NCBI RefSeq assembly: GCF_030384665.1
Contig: NC_083673.1
Span: 1,063,501-1,127,500 of the forward strand
Reading direction: 5' to 3'
DNA: 64,000 bases
Source of the DNA: Lodderomyces elongisporus
Lineage: Eukaryota > Ascomycota > Pichiomycetes > Serinales > Debaryomycetaceae
Shown here: in pieces, positions 29,410 to 38,914 of the stretch
Layout: the number at the start of each line of letters is the position of its first letter
How positions within the stretch are numbered: position 1 is the stretch's first letter
The notes under the pieces: model-generated
Told to the model about the DNA's origin: nothing
Databases searched by the model: none
What the model saw: only the letters and a program-made list of their open reading frames with translations
Translations under genes and position numbers: made by a program

Positions 29410-31098
29410 CTATCTACTTTTTAAACTTCGCGACCCCCATCTGTCATAACAATATAATCCCATGGCGATAAGTGCAAGACCTGCAACTTGTTGTCGGGTA
29501 AGCATATTTACGTGAGTTTTCCCAGGCACAGGTGCAATGACTGCAACTGGATCGCCATCATCCGAGTTGGTGGCGGAAATGGCAGTGGTAGCTTTAGTGG
29601 TGGTGGAGTAGCCTATGGTGACAATTAAACTAATCGTTATCAACACTATCCTCTTCAACATTGACGCAATTGAGTATGACAATGCCGGAATAGAACCCAA
29701 AAGGTGGAATGCCAAAAGCGTTTGAAGAAAATGAGAGATACTGTCCAAAAAGATGAGTACCATAATGGTTAGAAACTCCGAAGCTGTATCTATTGTGTCT
29801 TCCATACCAAATTCAGTATCACTAAATTGTCGATACATTTTGGGCAACTCGTTCATAACAAACCCACCTATGGAAAATGAGGACCCGATTAACGAACAGT
29901 AGAGAATAATTGTCATCTTGTCTGGTTTGGCAAGTTTATGCAATTCAAACTTGTTGATGAAATAAGCAAATGGATTGTTTACGTTGGTATTGTTTTGCAA
30001 CGCCATGTTTTCGTATGAAGGAAACGGAGAAGAATGGCTAGGATTTTTATTACTATTCTGTGCACTTGGTGGTGATCCAAGTAGGTGGCTCTCTTTCATT
30101 TCATCCAACGTAAGATCTGAGGTTGAATATGGTAAGTGAAGTGAATTGGTTCTCTGTCGTACATACAAAAAGTTTTTATTTTTATTCTTGTTGTTATTAT
30201 TGTTATTGTTATTATTGTTGTTATCATTGTTGTTGTTATCATTGTTGTTGTTGTAGTTGTTGTTGTTATTGTTATTGTAGTTGTTGTTGTTGTGATTGTT
30301 CTTTGCTCCGATGTTTGAATCAAAATAATCAACTGGAGTGGTTGATTTTTCCACGTGTATTGAAAATGGCATAGGAGTAGACGGTCTTGATGGATCCGTG
30401 TTCAACACCAAGGAGGCTGGGTTATGAATTTTGTAGTCGCTATCCCAAGTAATTAATTGCTTACCATATATGTTCTGAGCAGCAAAAACAACTGTACTCA
30501 AGAGGCAAAAGGTCAATCCCTTGATGTGTCTACTATCAAGTTCATTATTATCGTTGATAAACAAACCAGTTGTCCCCGAATCGGACGAGATGATGAGCAC
30601 AACCCCCGCTAGCAAAGGTACTAATGATGCATAAGTAATGAAGGGAAACACAACTTTGTAGAAAATCCTATACCCAAGGACAATCAACATTGGGCTCAAC
30701 GCCTTGATGCTTGAGTTGGTTGCCAACGGTATTAAAGATGTGGCACTTAGTGACAAGTATTTCCCAATAAACTGGAACAATCCAAGGGGAAGAATCTTGA
30801 GTAACATGGCGAGTGATAGAATAGGTTCCATCTGACGACTTTGCGCAGGAAGACTACCTTTGGGAAAACACTCCTCAAGCGAGGGATACCAACTTGCTAA
30901 TGTGATAAGACAGAATGCCAAAGTGGCGCCGAGCAAAAATTGACATTGTGATAAAAACAATGGATAAGTAAACTTGGTCAAAATTAGTTTGGTTAGTTGA
31001 GATGTCACCGATGAAACTGTATACCATAATAGACATGCAATGACTGTTTTGAGTGAAAACGGCGGAATCAAGCTCCTTAGCTTTGTTGAAACGGGCAT
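29410..31098 (-). CDS. Triose-phosphate-transporter-family membrane protein, YJL193W/Sly41-like
   Basis: A 562-residue protein with about ten hydrophobic segments of the drug/metabolite transporter (TPT) type. The best blocks are LLWYTVSSVTSQLTKLILT (first membrane helix, about 22-42), the KILPLGLFQFIGKYLSLSAT run (about 105-126) and IPLATNSSIKALSPMLIVL (about 126-145). They match yeast YJL193W closely and Sly41 and the KPTR/TPT domain more weakly. The central loop (about 260-380) is expanded by poly-Asn/Asn-Lys runs encoded by AAC/AAT. The last four helices follow, with FHLLGSIPALSYSIASMLKRI (about 465-485). Yeast YJL193W is 402 residues; the excess is the loop. Substrate unknown. What is seen is the family; a precise function would be a guess. 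Confidence 0.78.
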   Translation of the reverse strand: MPVSTKLRSLIPPFSLKTVIACLLWYTVSSVTSQLTKLILTKFTYPLFLSQCQFLLGATLAFCLITLASWYPSLEECFPKGSLPAQSRQMEPILSLAMLLKILPLGLFQFIGKYLSLSATSLIPLATNSSIKALSPMLIVLGYRIFYKVVFPFITYASLVPLLAGVVLIISSDSGTTGLFINDNNELDSRHIKGLTFCLLSTVVFAAQNIYGKQLITWDSDYKIHNPASLVLNTDPSRPSTPMPFSIHVEKSTTPVDYFDSNIGAKNNHNNNNYNNNNNNNYNNNNDNNNNDNNNNNNNNNNNKNKNKNFLYVRQRTNSLHLPYSTSDLTLDEMKESHLLGSPPSAQNSNKNPSHSSPFPSYENMALQNNTNVNNPFAYFINKFELHKLAKPDKMTIILYCSLIGSSFSIGGFVMNELPKMYRQFSDTEFGMEDTIDTASEFLTIMVLIFLDSISHFLQTLLAFHLLGSIPALSYSIASMLKRIVLITISLIVTIGYSTTTKATTAISATNSDDGDPVAVIAPVPGKTHVNMLTRQQVAGLALIAMGLYCYDRWGSRSLKSR

Positions 31099-32332
31099 CT
31101 CTCTTTGGCTGAGTCTATATGTAACAATATATATATTTATATATATATATATTTGTATATCCTATTCTATTCTGTTCTATTCTATTCAGTACAGTTTTAT
31201 GGGTGAATTCAAAGAATATGAATGGAAGTTAATTTAGACTTATTAAAACTTATTTCAAGCTTCTTAAAGTTATTTGATAATGATGAAACTGTAGTGATTT
31301 AAACACAATTGAGCTATGTTGAATTGTACGAAATTGAGCCAAGTTGAATTTGCAGAAAAATAATCTCCACCACCTGTTTACTTGTGCTTTCATGAATTGT
31401 ATCAAAGTACATATAAATTTACCAATTACTATAGTAAATGAATATCTCCTCTTTGTACTTATTTGGGTTAAAGCCTCCCTCTAGAATAGCAATTTATCCA
31501 AAAGCTTCCAAGTGGAGCAATATATGCAAAATTATGAATTTCTTTCAAAAACTTATACTGCTTACCTCCAATTAGCTTGATATTGTGATTATGTCAAAAT
31601 ATAAAGTCCGTATGCTCTTTCTTTGGTCAAATATGAAATCTCTTCTCGATTATACCAGAGTGTGCCTATTCAGAGGAGTTTTAGTTTTTTAGATTCCTTC
31701 CTAAATGAAACTTTTGTGTTTCTTCTCCCCCTCCACCCCAGATCTTCCGTTTCCGCATTGCGAGAATTCCGTATTTAAAATTTAGTTTTTTTTTTTTATT
31801 ATATTTCTTTTTTTAATTTCCTTTAGCGTCTTTCTCTCTGACAATTCTGGGATTTATACTCAAGCTATTTCTGTTCATCAAACTATTGCAGTCAATGTGA
31901 AGTGGATCTGAAGTAAGTTCAACTTAGGTACAAAGCCCATTTGTAGACTAGGCAGTTATGCAGACCGTAATTTATGCTCTGTTCAAAGCCCTATAGATAT
32001 ATCTGGGCTTGAATGCGAAAGACTATATTATTAAAAAAGAGTTTATTTCAAATACAAACTTACAATACGGAATCCTAAGTAAGCACTTTGTTGTTGTTTT
32101 CTTTTTTCACTCTTGTCGCTGACTTTATTTTGTTGTTGTTGTTGTTGTTGTTGTTCTTTTTCTTCTTTTTTTTGATGAAATCCATTTATTTTTTATACAT
32201 CTATATTCTTTTGAATCTTTCAACCTCCAAGAACCAACTGCCTGTTATGAACTGCCAACACAAAACACCCAATACCCAAATACCCAAATACCCAATACCC
32301 AGTACCCGGCATCCAGCAACCTCTAATGCAAA
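31099..32332. other. Long upstream region of the transporter gene
   Basis: 1234 bp with no gene. A (TA)n run lies at about 31130-31153. A TTCTATTCTGTTCTATTC repeat follows (about 31162-31190), T tracts at about 31788-31800 and a TTG/TTC run near 32133-32170. A hairpin, AAGCCC-(13 nt)-GGGCTT, is at 31986-32010. A repeat built on ACCCAAATACCC lies at about 32268-32310. I see no tRNA or conserved RNA. Confidence 0.6.
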
Positions 32333-33715
32333 TTACTCATTTCCGGCAAGCTTATTTGGGTCGAAACTTTTGGTCTTTAGATCTGACTTGTTATAAACCG
32401 GGCTTGGGTTGGTCCACCCTTCGCTATCGCTTCTATTCAAATTATCCTTCACCCAATGGGCAAACGGATAATTTGGTTGAGTCTTTAATGGAGTGTCCTC
32501 ATTGATGATACCCAATTCCAATTGCCTCTTTATCAAGGAATCCAAGTAAGGAGATAAGTGATCACGTATCTTTTGAAAATTTTTGTACTTTAAAATGTCC
32601 TCTGGCCCTTCGTACAATATTTTCTTTAAAAGTGATGGAATCATTGGCTCGTCCTTCATCTCTTCAATGGAATAAAAGACTGGATGGTTTGTAAAAATTA
32701 TAGCCTGCGATTTAGGTAAACGCCTTAATGTCTGTCTTTCAACACGTACATTAAATTCACGTGGATCGGTATCTTTAATTTCAAGGTCCAAATTAGGTTT
32801 AAACTCGGGAACTTGGTAAATGTTATTGACTTTAAGCTTGGTATCCCATGTGATATACCAGCTAGCCCTCTCCACTGGGTCCTCAGGTCTCATTTTTTCA
32901 AACCAACGCTCCATTGATTTCTTCAACTTGGTTTCGTAATATGGAACATCAGTATGGATAACATCAAGATTCCTGCCAATTTTTTGATTGATTCCAAATG
33001 AACCACCTGGAAATGGAACTGCTGCTGCAACTAAATAGTGTTTGCCATCTGATTCATTGCGCTTCACAACATAAAAGTCTTCTTTTGCTAGTTTAGAAAC
33101 ATACACCAAAGGATCTTGCTTCAATGGTTTGGTCATGTCAAGTACTTCTTGAGTTATTTCATTCTTGATAATTTTACCTTGCTTTGTCCATTCGCCGTTT
33201 TTCAAAACTGTAAAAAGCAATGGGTATCTTAAAATCATATGGTCAACTACTGTCTCCATCAATTCGACAGCAGCATCGTACCCTTCCGGCAAACAATCAA
33301 AGTTCTCCTTGCCGTACGTCAACCTTATACGTTTCTTCTCGTCGATGTAATGTTGATAGTACTTGTCCATGTCCAACCAGTGATCCATGTCTAACTTAAA
33401 AATCGACATTGTTTGATGGTAGGGCCATCTAAACGGTCTCCATGGTCGATCATCATAGCGCGCAACCTCTTCTGGGGTTATCATCAATGGTTTTGGTTTA
33501 GGAATAGACTCATTCTTACCATACGAACCTTTTTTAGCTTTATTTTCACCATTGTCATTGCCATAACTTGTCTTGTTTTCTCCAGCAGTGCCTTTTGTAT
33601 TCTGGCAAAGGGAAATGACTTGTCCAAATTTTGTTTCAAAAAGATGTTTAGCTCCTTTGTAATTGAAAAGAATCACTAAAGCCAAAAGACTTGTAAAGAA
33701 TAAAATTTCATTCAT
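32333..33715 (-). CDS. DUF3445 (haem-dependent oxidative N-demethylase-like) protein
   Basis: A 460-residue protein. It starts with a hydrophobic N-terminal segment (about 3-17, ILFFTSLLALVILF) suggesting a membrane anchor. The DUF3445 domain covers about 85-425: PWRPFRWPYHQTMSIFKLD, DHWLDMDKYY, YDAAVELMETVVDHMILRYP and, near 243-255, AVPFPGGSFGINQKIG (an HDOD/DMOA pattern). It continues to INNIYQVPEF and VRVERQTLRRLPKSQAIIFTNHP, the 'RxQTLxRLPxSxAxxFxxxxY' block for which fungal members are called HRQ. Bacterial relatives demethylate amines using haem. The partner and substrate in yeasts are unknown to me. It is on the minus strand downstream of the RPS14 region; no enzyme cluster surrounds it. 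The family is confident; the substrate is not. Confidence 0.78.
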   Translation of the reverse strand: MNEILFFTSLLALVILFNYKGAKHLFETKFGQVISLCQNTKGTAGENKTSYGNDNGENKAKKGSYGKNESIPKPKPLMITPEEVARYDDRPWRPFRWPYHQTMSIFKLDMDHWLDMDKYYQHYIDEKKRIRLTYGKENFDCLPEGYDAAVELMETVVDHMILRYPLLFTVLKNGEWTKQGKIIKNEITQEVLDMTKPLKQDPLVYVSKLAKEDFYVVKRNESDGKHYLVAAAVPFPGGSFGINQKIGRNLDVIHTDVPYYETKLKKSMERWFEKMRPEDPVERASWYITWDTKLKVNNIYQVPEFKPNLDLEIKDTDPREFNVRVERQTLRRLPKSQAIIFTNHPVFYSIEEMKDEPMIPSLLKKILYEGPEDILKYKNFQKIRDHLSPYLDSLIKRQLELGIINEDTPLKTQPNYPFAHWVKDNLNRSDSEGWTNPSPVYNKSDLKTKSFDPNKLAGNE

Positions 33716-34110
33716 ATCTTATTGAACAAAGCTAGCTTCTCTTTTTATTTTGTATGTGTTTTTGTATAGTATACTGTGTTGTACAGTTACTTTGAAAACC
33801 ACTGCTTATTGCCTCTCAATCGAGGGACGGCAAGATCAACCATGTTTATATATTAGAGACCAAAGAATGGTAACTGATAAGCAATTTGGTAAACTGTATG
33901 CATGTTTGATATCTAATACGCAAAATAGAAACTGACATCTATTGTAATAGGAACGGGACTTTCAACTTGTTTTTCTTATCATATCACATATCTTGCATTG
34001 AGGAAAGAAAGAAATAAATAAATAAATAAATAGATTAAAAAAAAAAGACTCGGATCTCTTGACTCGAATAGGAAAAACTAATTGGTTAAAGGGGTGTTAA
34101 ATTTCTAGAG

Positions 34111-34152
<42 letters not shown>

Positions 34153-35056
34153 CATCCCACCCCCTTTATTTGTTTAATTCATTTACCTCAAGCAAACCAT
34201 TAGCTTGCACATTTGAACTCTATTGGGTATTGAAAAGCGAAAGTGCTAACAACTATATAGAACACCATCTCCAATTTTCACTTCTCATCAGCCCATTTCT
34301 AAGCAGTGTCTCTAATTTATATGGAGCATCGTGTTGCAACTTGTGTTTGTAAGAAAAGAAGAAAGAGAAACAGTGTTGGTGATGGTATTAATCAATGCAT
34401 CTAATTCTTTCAATACGATTTGAACCAAAAAAAAAAAAAAATTCTCTACCTCAAGAGTTTTCAGTAATCTTTAAAGAATAGTTTGGATAAGTTGCGAGGC
34501 TAAGAAAGAGACACTTTAATTTTTTTGTTTGTTTTCTCTTTCCAACTTAAAAGTGTTTCTTGATATATGCTAAATCTCTTGTTCTTGGAAAGGAAAGTTG
34601 TCTTGTTTCATGGTTCAATTCATTTTTGCAGCAATAAACAACATCTCAACGACAGTCATATCTTTGTTCTACTTTCTCTCTCCTCTTCATTCTTCAAAAT
34701 AGATTTCTTTTTAAAATCCATAAGCTTCAATATTGTATCGTTTGCATATTTATTGTGTAATAGCGTTGAGCGATTGTGTATGATGTAATTAACATTATTT
34801 TAGGATATATGTTTTCAAGAAAAGGTTTAAAAATTAAAATAAACAAGGAACTAAAAAAAAAATAGAGGAGACAACATTTCACGTCGTTTTCATGATTATA
34901 GTCGAGTTGATGGAACAAGAGAAATGATATAGCTAACAGTATAAGGGGTGTATATTAAAACTAAAATACATTATGAGGATGATGGCTATAGGGGTAAAAA
35001 TTTGGTCGTAAAGATATGTTGAAGAATAGTTCTGCAGCAAAAAAAGAACAGCACAA
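33716..35056. other. DUF3445 upstream / RPS14 3' spacer
   Basis: 1341 bp with no gene. (AAAT)n lies at about 34013-34031, (CT)n at 34117-34152 and an A tract at 34428-34441. I looked for tRNA and box C/D motifs and saw none convincing. Confidence 0.6.
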
Positions 35057-36173
35057 CTATAATCTTCTACCTCTTCTACCACCCTTTCTTCTGGTGGAAT
35101 CGGATGGAACTGGGGTAACATCTTCGATTCTTCCAATTCTCAAACCGGATCTAGCCAAAGCTCTCAAAGCGGATTGACCACCTGGACCTGGGGTCTTGGT
35201 CTTAGTACCACCAGTAGCTCTCAATTTGATGTGGACGGCAGTGATACCAACTTCCTTACATTTAGCAGCAACATCTTGGGCAGCCAACATAGCAGCGTAT
35301 GGGGATGATTCATCTCTGTCAGCCTTGACTTTCATACCACCAGTAACTCTGGCAATGGTTTCCTTACCGGACAAATCAGTGACATGCACGAATGTATCAT
35401 TGAATGAAGCAAAAATTCTTGCGACACCGAAAACTTGGGAACGATCTATTTGAAAAAGAAAAAAAAAAGTTAGTAAATTATCCTAATGACATTAAAATTG
35501 ATTATGTTTGAAAAGAATCAAAAAGAACCAGTTTAAAGTACTCAAACACTTGTGAATAAAGTAATTATCTCGAAATCATCTGGTAAAGAGACTCGAAACT
35601 AAACCATGATATAAAATTGCACTAAGATTTGAAAGACTCCAAAGCTCTGAAAAGAAGATTAAAATAAATTCTGCATAAACTTAAAGACCCTCAATTTATA
35701 CATCTGACGATGCTCCAAAAACTAATTTTTATCTCAATCAATGGAATTAATAGGTTCGTGATTGCAAAAGCATGAAAAGAAAAGGAGAACGACTCGTAAA
35801 CAAAAAAAAAGATAGGTAACAATATGCCAATTATTGCAGAATAGCATAGGCATCTGCCCCCTGCCACTCCCAAAAAAAAAAATCTCTATAAAGAAAATAG
35901 TAGGTCCATAGGAGTGACGACGCCTACTCCCCTCCCACTTTTTTTCTGTATCTTGAGAGCCCTTGTAGTTGGAATAAAGTAGCCGCTCACTCTGTTTACT
36001 TGTTCAGCTTTCTCCTTGTATTTTACTCTTTCACACTCAATTTCACTCTTGAAGTCTTTAAGTCTTTCACTATTCTACTTTCTCACTATCTGTTTGGTGG
36101 TATTACATGGTCTCTCGCAATTCACTTGTTCCTTCAGTACTTTCCTCTATTGTAATGACATACCAGCTGACAT
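35057..36173 (-). CDS. RPS14: 40S ribosomal protein S14 (uS11), two exons
   Basis: Exon 1 is 36164-36173 (MSA plus the first base of codon 4) and exon 2 is 35057-35445. Joined they encode 132 residues starting [20 protein letters not shown]. The joined codon G|AT gives Asp4. The body carries [50 protein letters not shown] and the end [10 protein letters not shown], as in yeast Rps14 (137 residues). uS11 sits in the 40S platform near the mRNA exit and helps 18S 3'-end processing. The gene has the first-exon intron common to RPS14 in yeasts. Upstream at 36366-36382 is a TTAGGG/CCCTAA dyad. It lies in tandem with RPS22 on the minus strand. Confidence 0.95.
35446..36163 (-). other. Intron of RPS14 (718 nt)
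   Basis: Donor GTATGT begins at 36163 (minus strand), the branch point TTACTAAC is about 26 nt before the acceptor and the acceptor CAAATAG ends at 35446. The phase is 1. It is nearly twice the 399-nt coding length. I checked it for a box C/D motif pair on its own strand and saw none. Confidence 0.93.
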
Positions 36174-36667
36174 GTTGTGTTGATGGTCTATATGTGTTGA
36201 TGTAACAAGTATCTACCGGAGGGAACTATCAAATATTTCACGATTTTTTCCTAGTCTCATCGAGTGTCGTGGGTATCCTCAATGTCGGAAATCTGGAGAG
36301 AAAGAGAGAGTGAGAGAGTGAGAAAATATGGATTAAAAAAAATGCGCCACTGTGTCGCACGACACTTAGGGCTAAGCCCTAATTACGTTCCACCGAAAGA
36401 TAGGTACCATTATACAAAGGTAGCTTACAATCAACTAGAGGTAAGTTCAAACAGCTTGCTGCATACGGCAAGCCATATGTAACATAAGAAGAATGATTAA
36501 CAGAATTTATGTAGAGATGGACGGGTGTATGATGTTCTTGCATCCTAAAGTCTACGTTGTAGAGCTTGCAAGTATCTTCCAAGCAAGTTCCTATAAAAAT
36601 GTATTATGTGCGTGGTGTATATTGTACAATGTTTATGTATGTAATGATACTAGTGTAATATCCCCGT
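36174..36667. promoter_or_regulatory. RPS14 promoter (RPS22 3' side)
   Basis: 494 bp with no gene. The 17-nt inverted repeat TTAGGGCTAAGCCCTAA is at 36366-36382, 193 bp from the RPS14 start. It reads the Tbf1-type half-sites TTAGGG and CCCTAA about one centre base. A GTGTCGCACGACAC inverted repeat lies immediately before it (about 36352-36365). In Candida species Tbf1 and Cbf1 rather than Rap1 control ribosomal-protein genes; the sites here fit that, by inference. Confidence 0.65.
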
Positions 36668-37060
36668 TTAGTAGACGAAACCCAAGATCTTACCAGAAAC
36701 GTGCTTTCTTCTGGCTTCTTCGTGGTCCATGATACCAGCTGAAGTGGTCAAGATAACGTAACCGAATTGTCTAGCTGGCAACAAGTTGTCAGTCCATCTC
36801 TCAATGTCACCAATCTTGACGTTGAATCTTGGTGAGATAACACCACACTTGTTCAATCTACCGTTCAATTGAACAACAATCTTACCTGATCTGTGGTCAT
36901 CAATGTATTCGAATTCACCAATGTAACCGTGTTTTTGCATAACAGTGAGGAATCTGATAATAACCTTTGATGATGGTCTAATGAGAACTTGTCTCTTACC
37001 GGTCTTCTCGGCGTTGTTAATGGCATTCAAAGCATCTGCTAAAACGGAGGTTCTGGTCAT
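36668..37060 (-). CDS. RPS22: 40S ribosomal protein S22 (uS8)
   Basis: A 130-residue protein, the exact usual length. It starts [21 protein letters not shown] and has the uS8 blocks [37 protein letters not shown] and [13 protein letters not shown] [20 protein letters not shown]. The C-terminus KILGFVY is the uS8 ending. The ATG at 37060 is chosen because the upstream open frame is a translation of the A/T- and CT-rich leader and is not conserved. uS8 binds 16S/18S h20-h21 and is an early assembly protein. It is divergent from RPL39 across a 397-bp region with a CACGTG at 37295-37300. Confidence 0.96.
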   Translation of the reverse strand: MTRTSVLADALNAINNAEKTGKRQVLIRPSSKVIIRFLTVMQKHGYIGEFEYIDDHRSGKIVVQLNGRLNKCGVISPRFNVKIGDIERWTDNLLPARQFGYVILTTSAGIMDHEEARRKHVSGKILGFVY

Positions 37061-37457
37061 ATTGCTGTTGTTACTGTTGTGGTGGTGGTGGTTGTGGAAA
37101 TGGTAACTGTGTAAAATAAATTGAAAACAGGTACCTCTTCTAACTCTTCCAGTATGAAATTTTTCAATTTCGCAGATTTCCCTCTTTCTTGACACAAAAT
37201 TGAAAAAAAAAATTAGACAAGTGTATTTCTCTTCCTCTTCTTTTCTCTCTCTCTCTCTCTTTCTCTCTCTAGACTGACAAAAGAATTTTATTATCACGTG
37301 ACTCTCGAGGATGGGAAAAATTCAATGACTAGCTGCGAGAATGATTTTTTTTCCCACTTTTTTTTTTTACTTTTTCATTCTGGGCTGAAATCTGAAGTTT
37401 GAAAATTTTCCTTCACAAGGTTTTAGACTGTATTTCACCACCAAAACAGAACCAAAG
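37061..37457. promoter_or_regulatory. RPS22/RPL39 bidirectional promoter
   Basis: The Cbf1-type core CACGTG is at 37295-37300 within TCACGTGAC. A (CT)n run is at about 37245-37270, and T tracts are on both sides. The region sits between two ribosomal-protein genes, 235 bp from the RPS22 start and 158 bp from the RPL39 start. Shared control is an inference. Confidence 0.6.
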
Positions 37458-38290
37458 ATGCCTGTATGTACAACAAAGAAGATATGGGTTTTTGACAACA
37501 AGTGCCTATTGGCTTATTGATTTAAACGATGATTATGGATTGGAAATGGAAATGGAAATTGAAATTGAAATTGAAATCTAAATGGAATGAAATAAATGTA
37601 TTACCAGCAAGAAAAAATTTTTTGAAGGAAAATACAAGAGGATAATCATCATGTGGAAGGCTAAGGGGCCATTTATTTGTTCATGATCTAAATTCAGCGG
37701 TAACTTAGGAACTTTACAATATAGAAGATTGACTATTGATCTTTTATTACCCTCTTGCATGTGCTGCCTTCTATTCTCCCTTTTTCGCATTTCAATCGCA
37801 TGAAATGTGTAAAGTATTGGCTTTTGCCCGTTGATGATGATTTTGAATCATTCTATTTTTGCACTAATACAAGGGAGGAGAGTTCAGGAAAAGTTGGCTT
37901 TTTTAAAGCCAATATGACCATGTGTATGTCTGAGAGGATAAAATGGCTCAGCTTCTTTATTCTTTTGATATCAAGTCATTAGACCTACTCCGACCTAGAA
38001 CAGTGTGAATTTTTTCAGATGTGGATATATATTTAATTTCAAATCCATTTTTGCATTCATCGTTTTAGAATTTGTTGCAACCTTTTTTTTTGTTCAATTT
38101 ATAAGTTATTTACTAACATTTTTTCTTTATTTTTTTTTAGTCTCAAAAATCATTCAGGACCAAGCAAAAATTGGCTAAGGCTCAAAAACAAAACAGACCA
38201 TTGCCACAATGGATCAGACTTAGAACTGATAACAAAATCAGATACAATGCTAAGAGAAGACACTGGAGAAGAACTAAGTTGGGTATCTAA
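37458..38290 (+). CDS. RPL39: 60S ribosomal protein L39 (eL39), two exons
   Basis: Exon 1 is only 37458-37463 (ATGCCT, Met-Pro); exon 2 is 38141-38290. The protein has 51 residues, exactly the eL39 length: [19 protein letters not shown], then [19 protein letters not shown], then [13 protein letters not shown]. This is the standard fungal eL39 with its basic helices that reach the polypeptide exit tunnel. The 6-nt first exon would be missed by any single-ORF search; exon 2 has no ATG of its own and lies after a T-rich tract. The gene is oriented away from RPS22 and converges with YIP3. All its Leu codons are TTG or CTT. Confidence 0.95.
37464..38140 (+). other. Intron of RPL39 (677 nt)
   Basis: Donor GTATGT at 37464, branch TTTACTAAC near 38110-38117, acceptor TTTTTTTTAG ending at 38140. 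It is phase 0. GAAATT repeats lie near 37548-37578. It also holds the box C/D candidate at 37834-37933. Confidence 0.95.
37834..37933 (+). ncRNA. Candidate intronic box C/D snoRNA
   Basis: On the sense strand of the RPL39 intron a full box C (ATGATGA, 37834-37840, RTGATGA consensus) is followed after 89 nt by a box D (CTGA, 37930-37933); a possible internal C' (TATGACC, about 37913) and D' (TTCAG, about 37872) lie between. The spacing is normal for a fungal methylation guide and intronic hosting in ribosomal-protein genes is common. I do not find a good terminal stem flanking the boxes, and I could not match the guide (the bases before box D) to a known rRNA target. It remains a candidate. 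Confidence 0.3.
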
Positions 38291-38914
38291 TTTAGTTTGA
38301 GTACTTTAAGAATCTGGAGGGAGTTTGCCCACTTTTCTCAGCTGTTTGTTTTTTTGTATTTTTGTTTTCCGATATTTTATCGGTAATGACGGTATAGAAT
38401 AGCTAGAGGAAAAGAGAGCATTTGCTCGATTGTGTTGATGTTTAATACATATTTAGCATTTTAGCTGTACTAATAGAACCGTAGTTGCCAAGTCTTGTAA
38501 TTATTCTTTCCTTTTTTTTATTATCTGATTGAGCATTCAATACTACAAAAGCAAAGCTGACAAAACAGATCATTTTGACTTCAAAGTCTTTAACAATCTG
38601 GGAGACTTGCACCACTCGTGGTTCCGTTTTGCTTTTTTTTTTTTTGTTTTCTTTCATTATTTTTCAAACCACAGCCGCGTTCTAGTAATAGCACATTTCC
38701 TTGCCCAGTCCTGCTACACTTGCCTTTCTGCTCCAGCTACATTGATATTTTATATTAGCTATAGACAAAAACTTCAAAATCAATATTCTTTTCTTTATTT
38801 ACTTGTTTGTTTGTTTGTTTGTTTGTTCGTTTGTATTTTCTTTCTTTCTTTCTTTCTTTATTTATTTATTTGTCAATGTCGGTTTCAATTCTCGAATTAC
38901 AACTCCAGCCAAAA
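38291..38914. repeat. RPL39/YIP3 convergent spacer with tetranucleotide repeats
   Basis: 624 bp, no gene. Three tetranucleotide runs follow one another at about 38803-38872: TTTG (about six units), TTTC (about five) and TTTA (about three). A T run is near 38632-38645. The open frames over it are translations of these repeats. Confidence 0.8.

Noticed and set aside
31986..32010. Hairpin AAGCCC/GGGCTT as an RNA gene or terminator
   Set aside because: The 13-nt loop and lack of flanking H/ACA or C/D motifs make it weak; it could be chance.
36668..37297. An N-terminal extension of RPS22 to 209 residues
   Set aside because: uS8 is always about 130 residues starting MTRTSVL; the extension is CT- and A-rich leader with no conservation.
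37640..37650. TGATGA on the minus strand of the RPL39 intron as a snoRNA box C
   Set aside because: Intronic snoRNAs need the sense strand of the host, and this motif is antisense.
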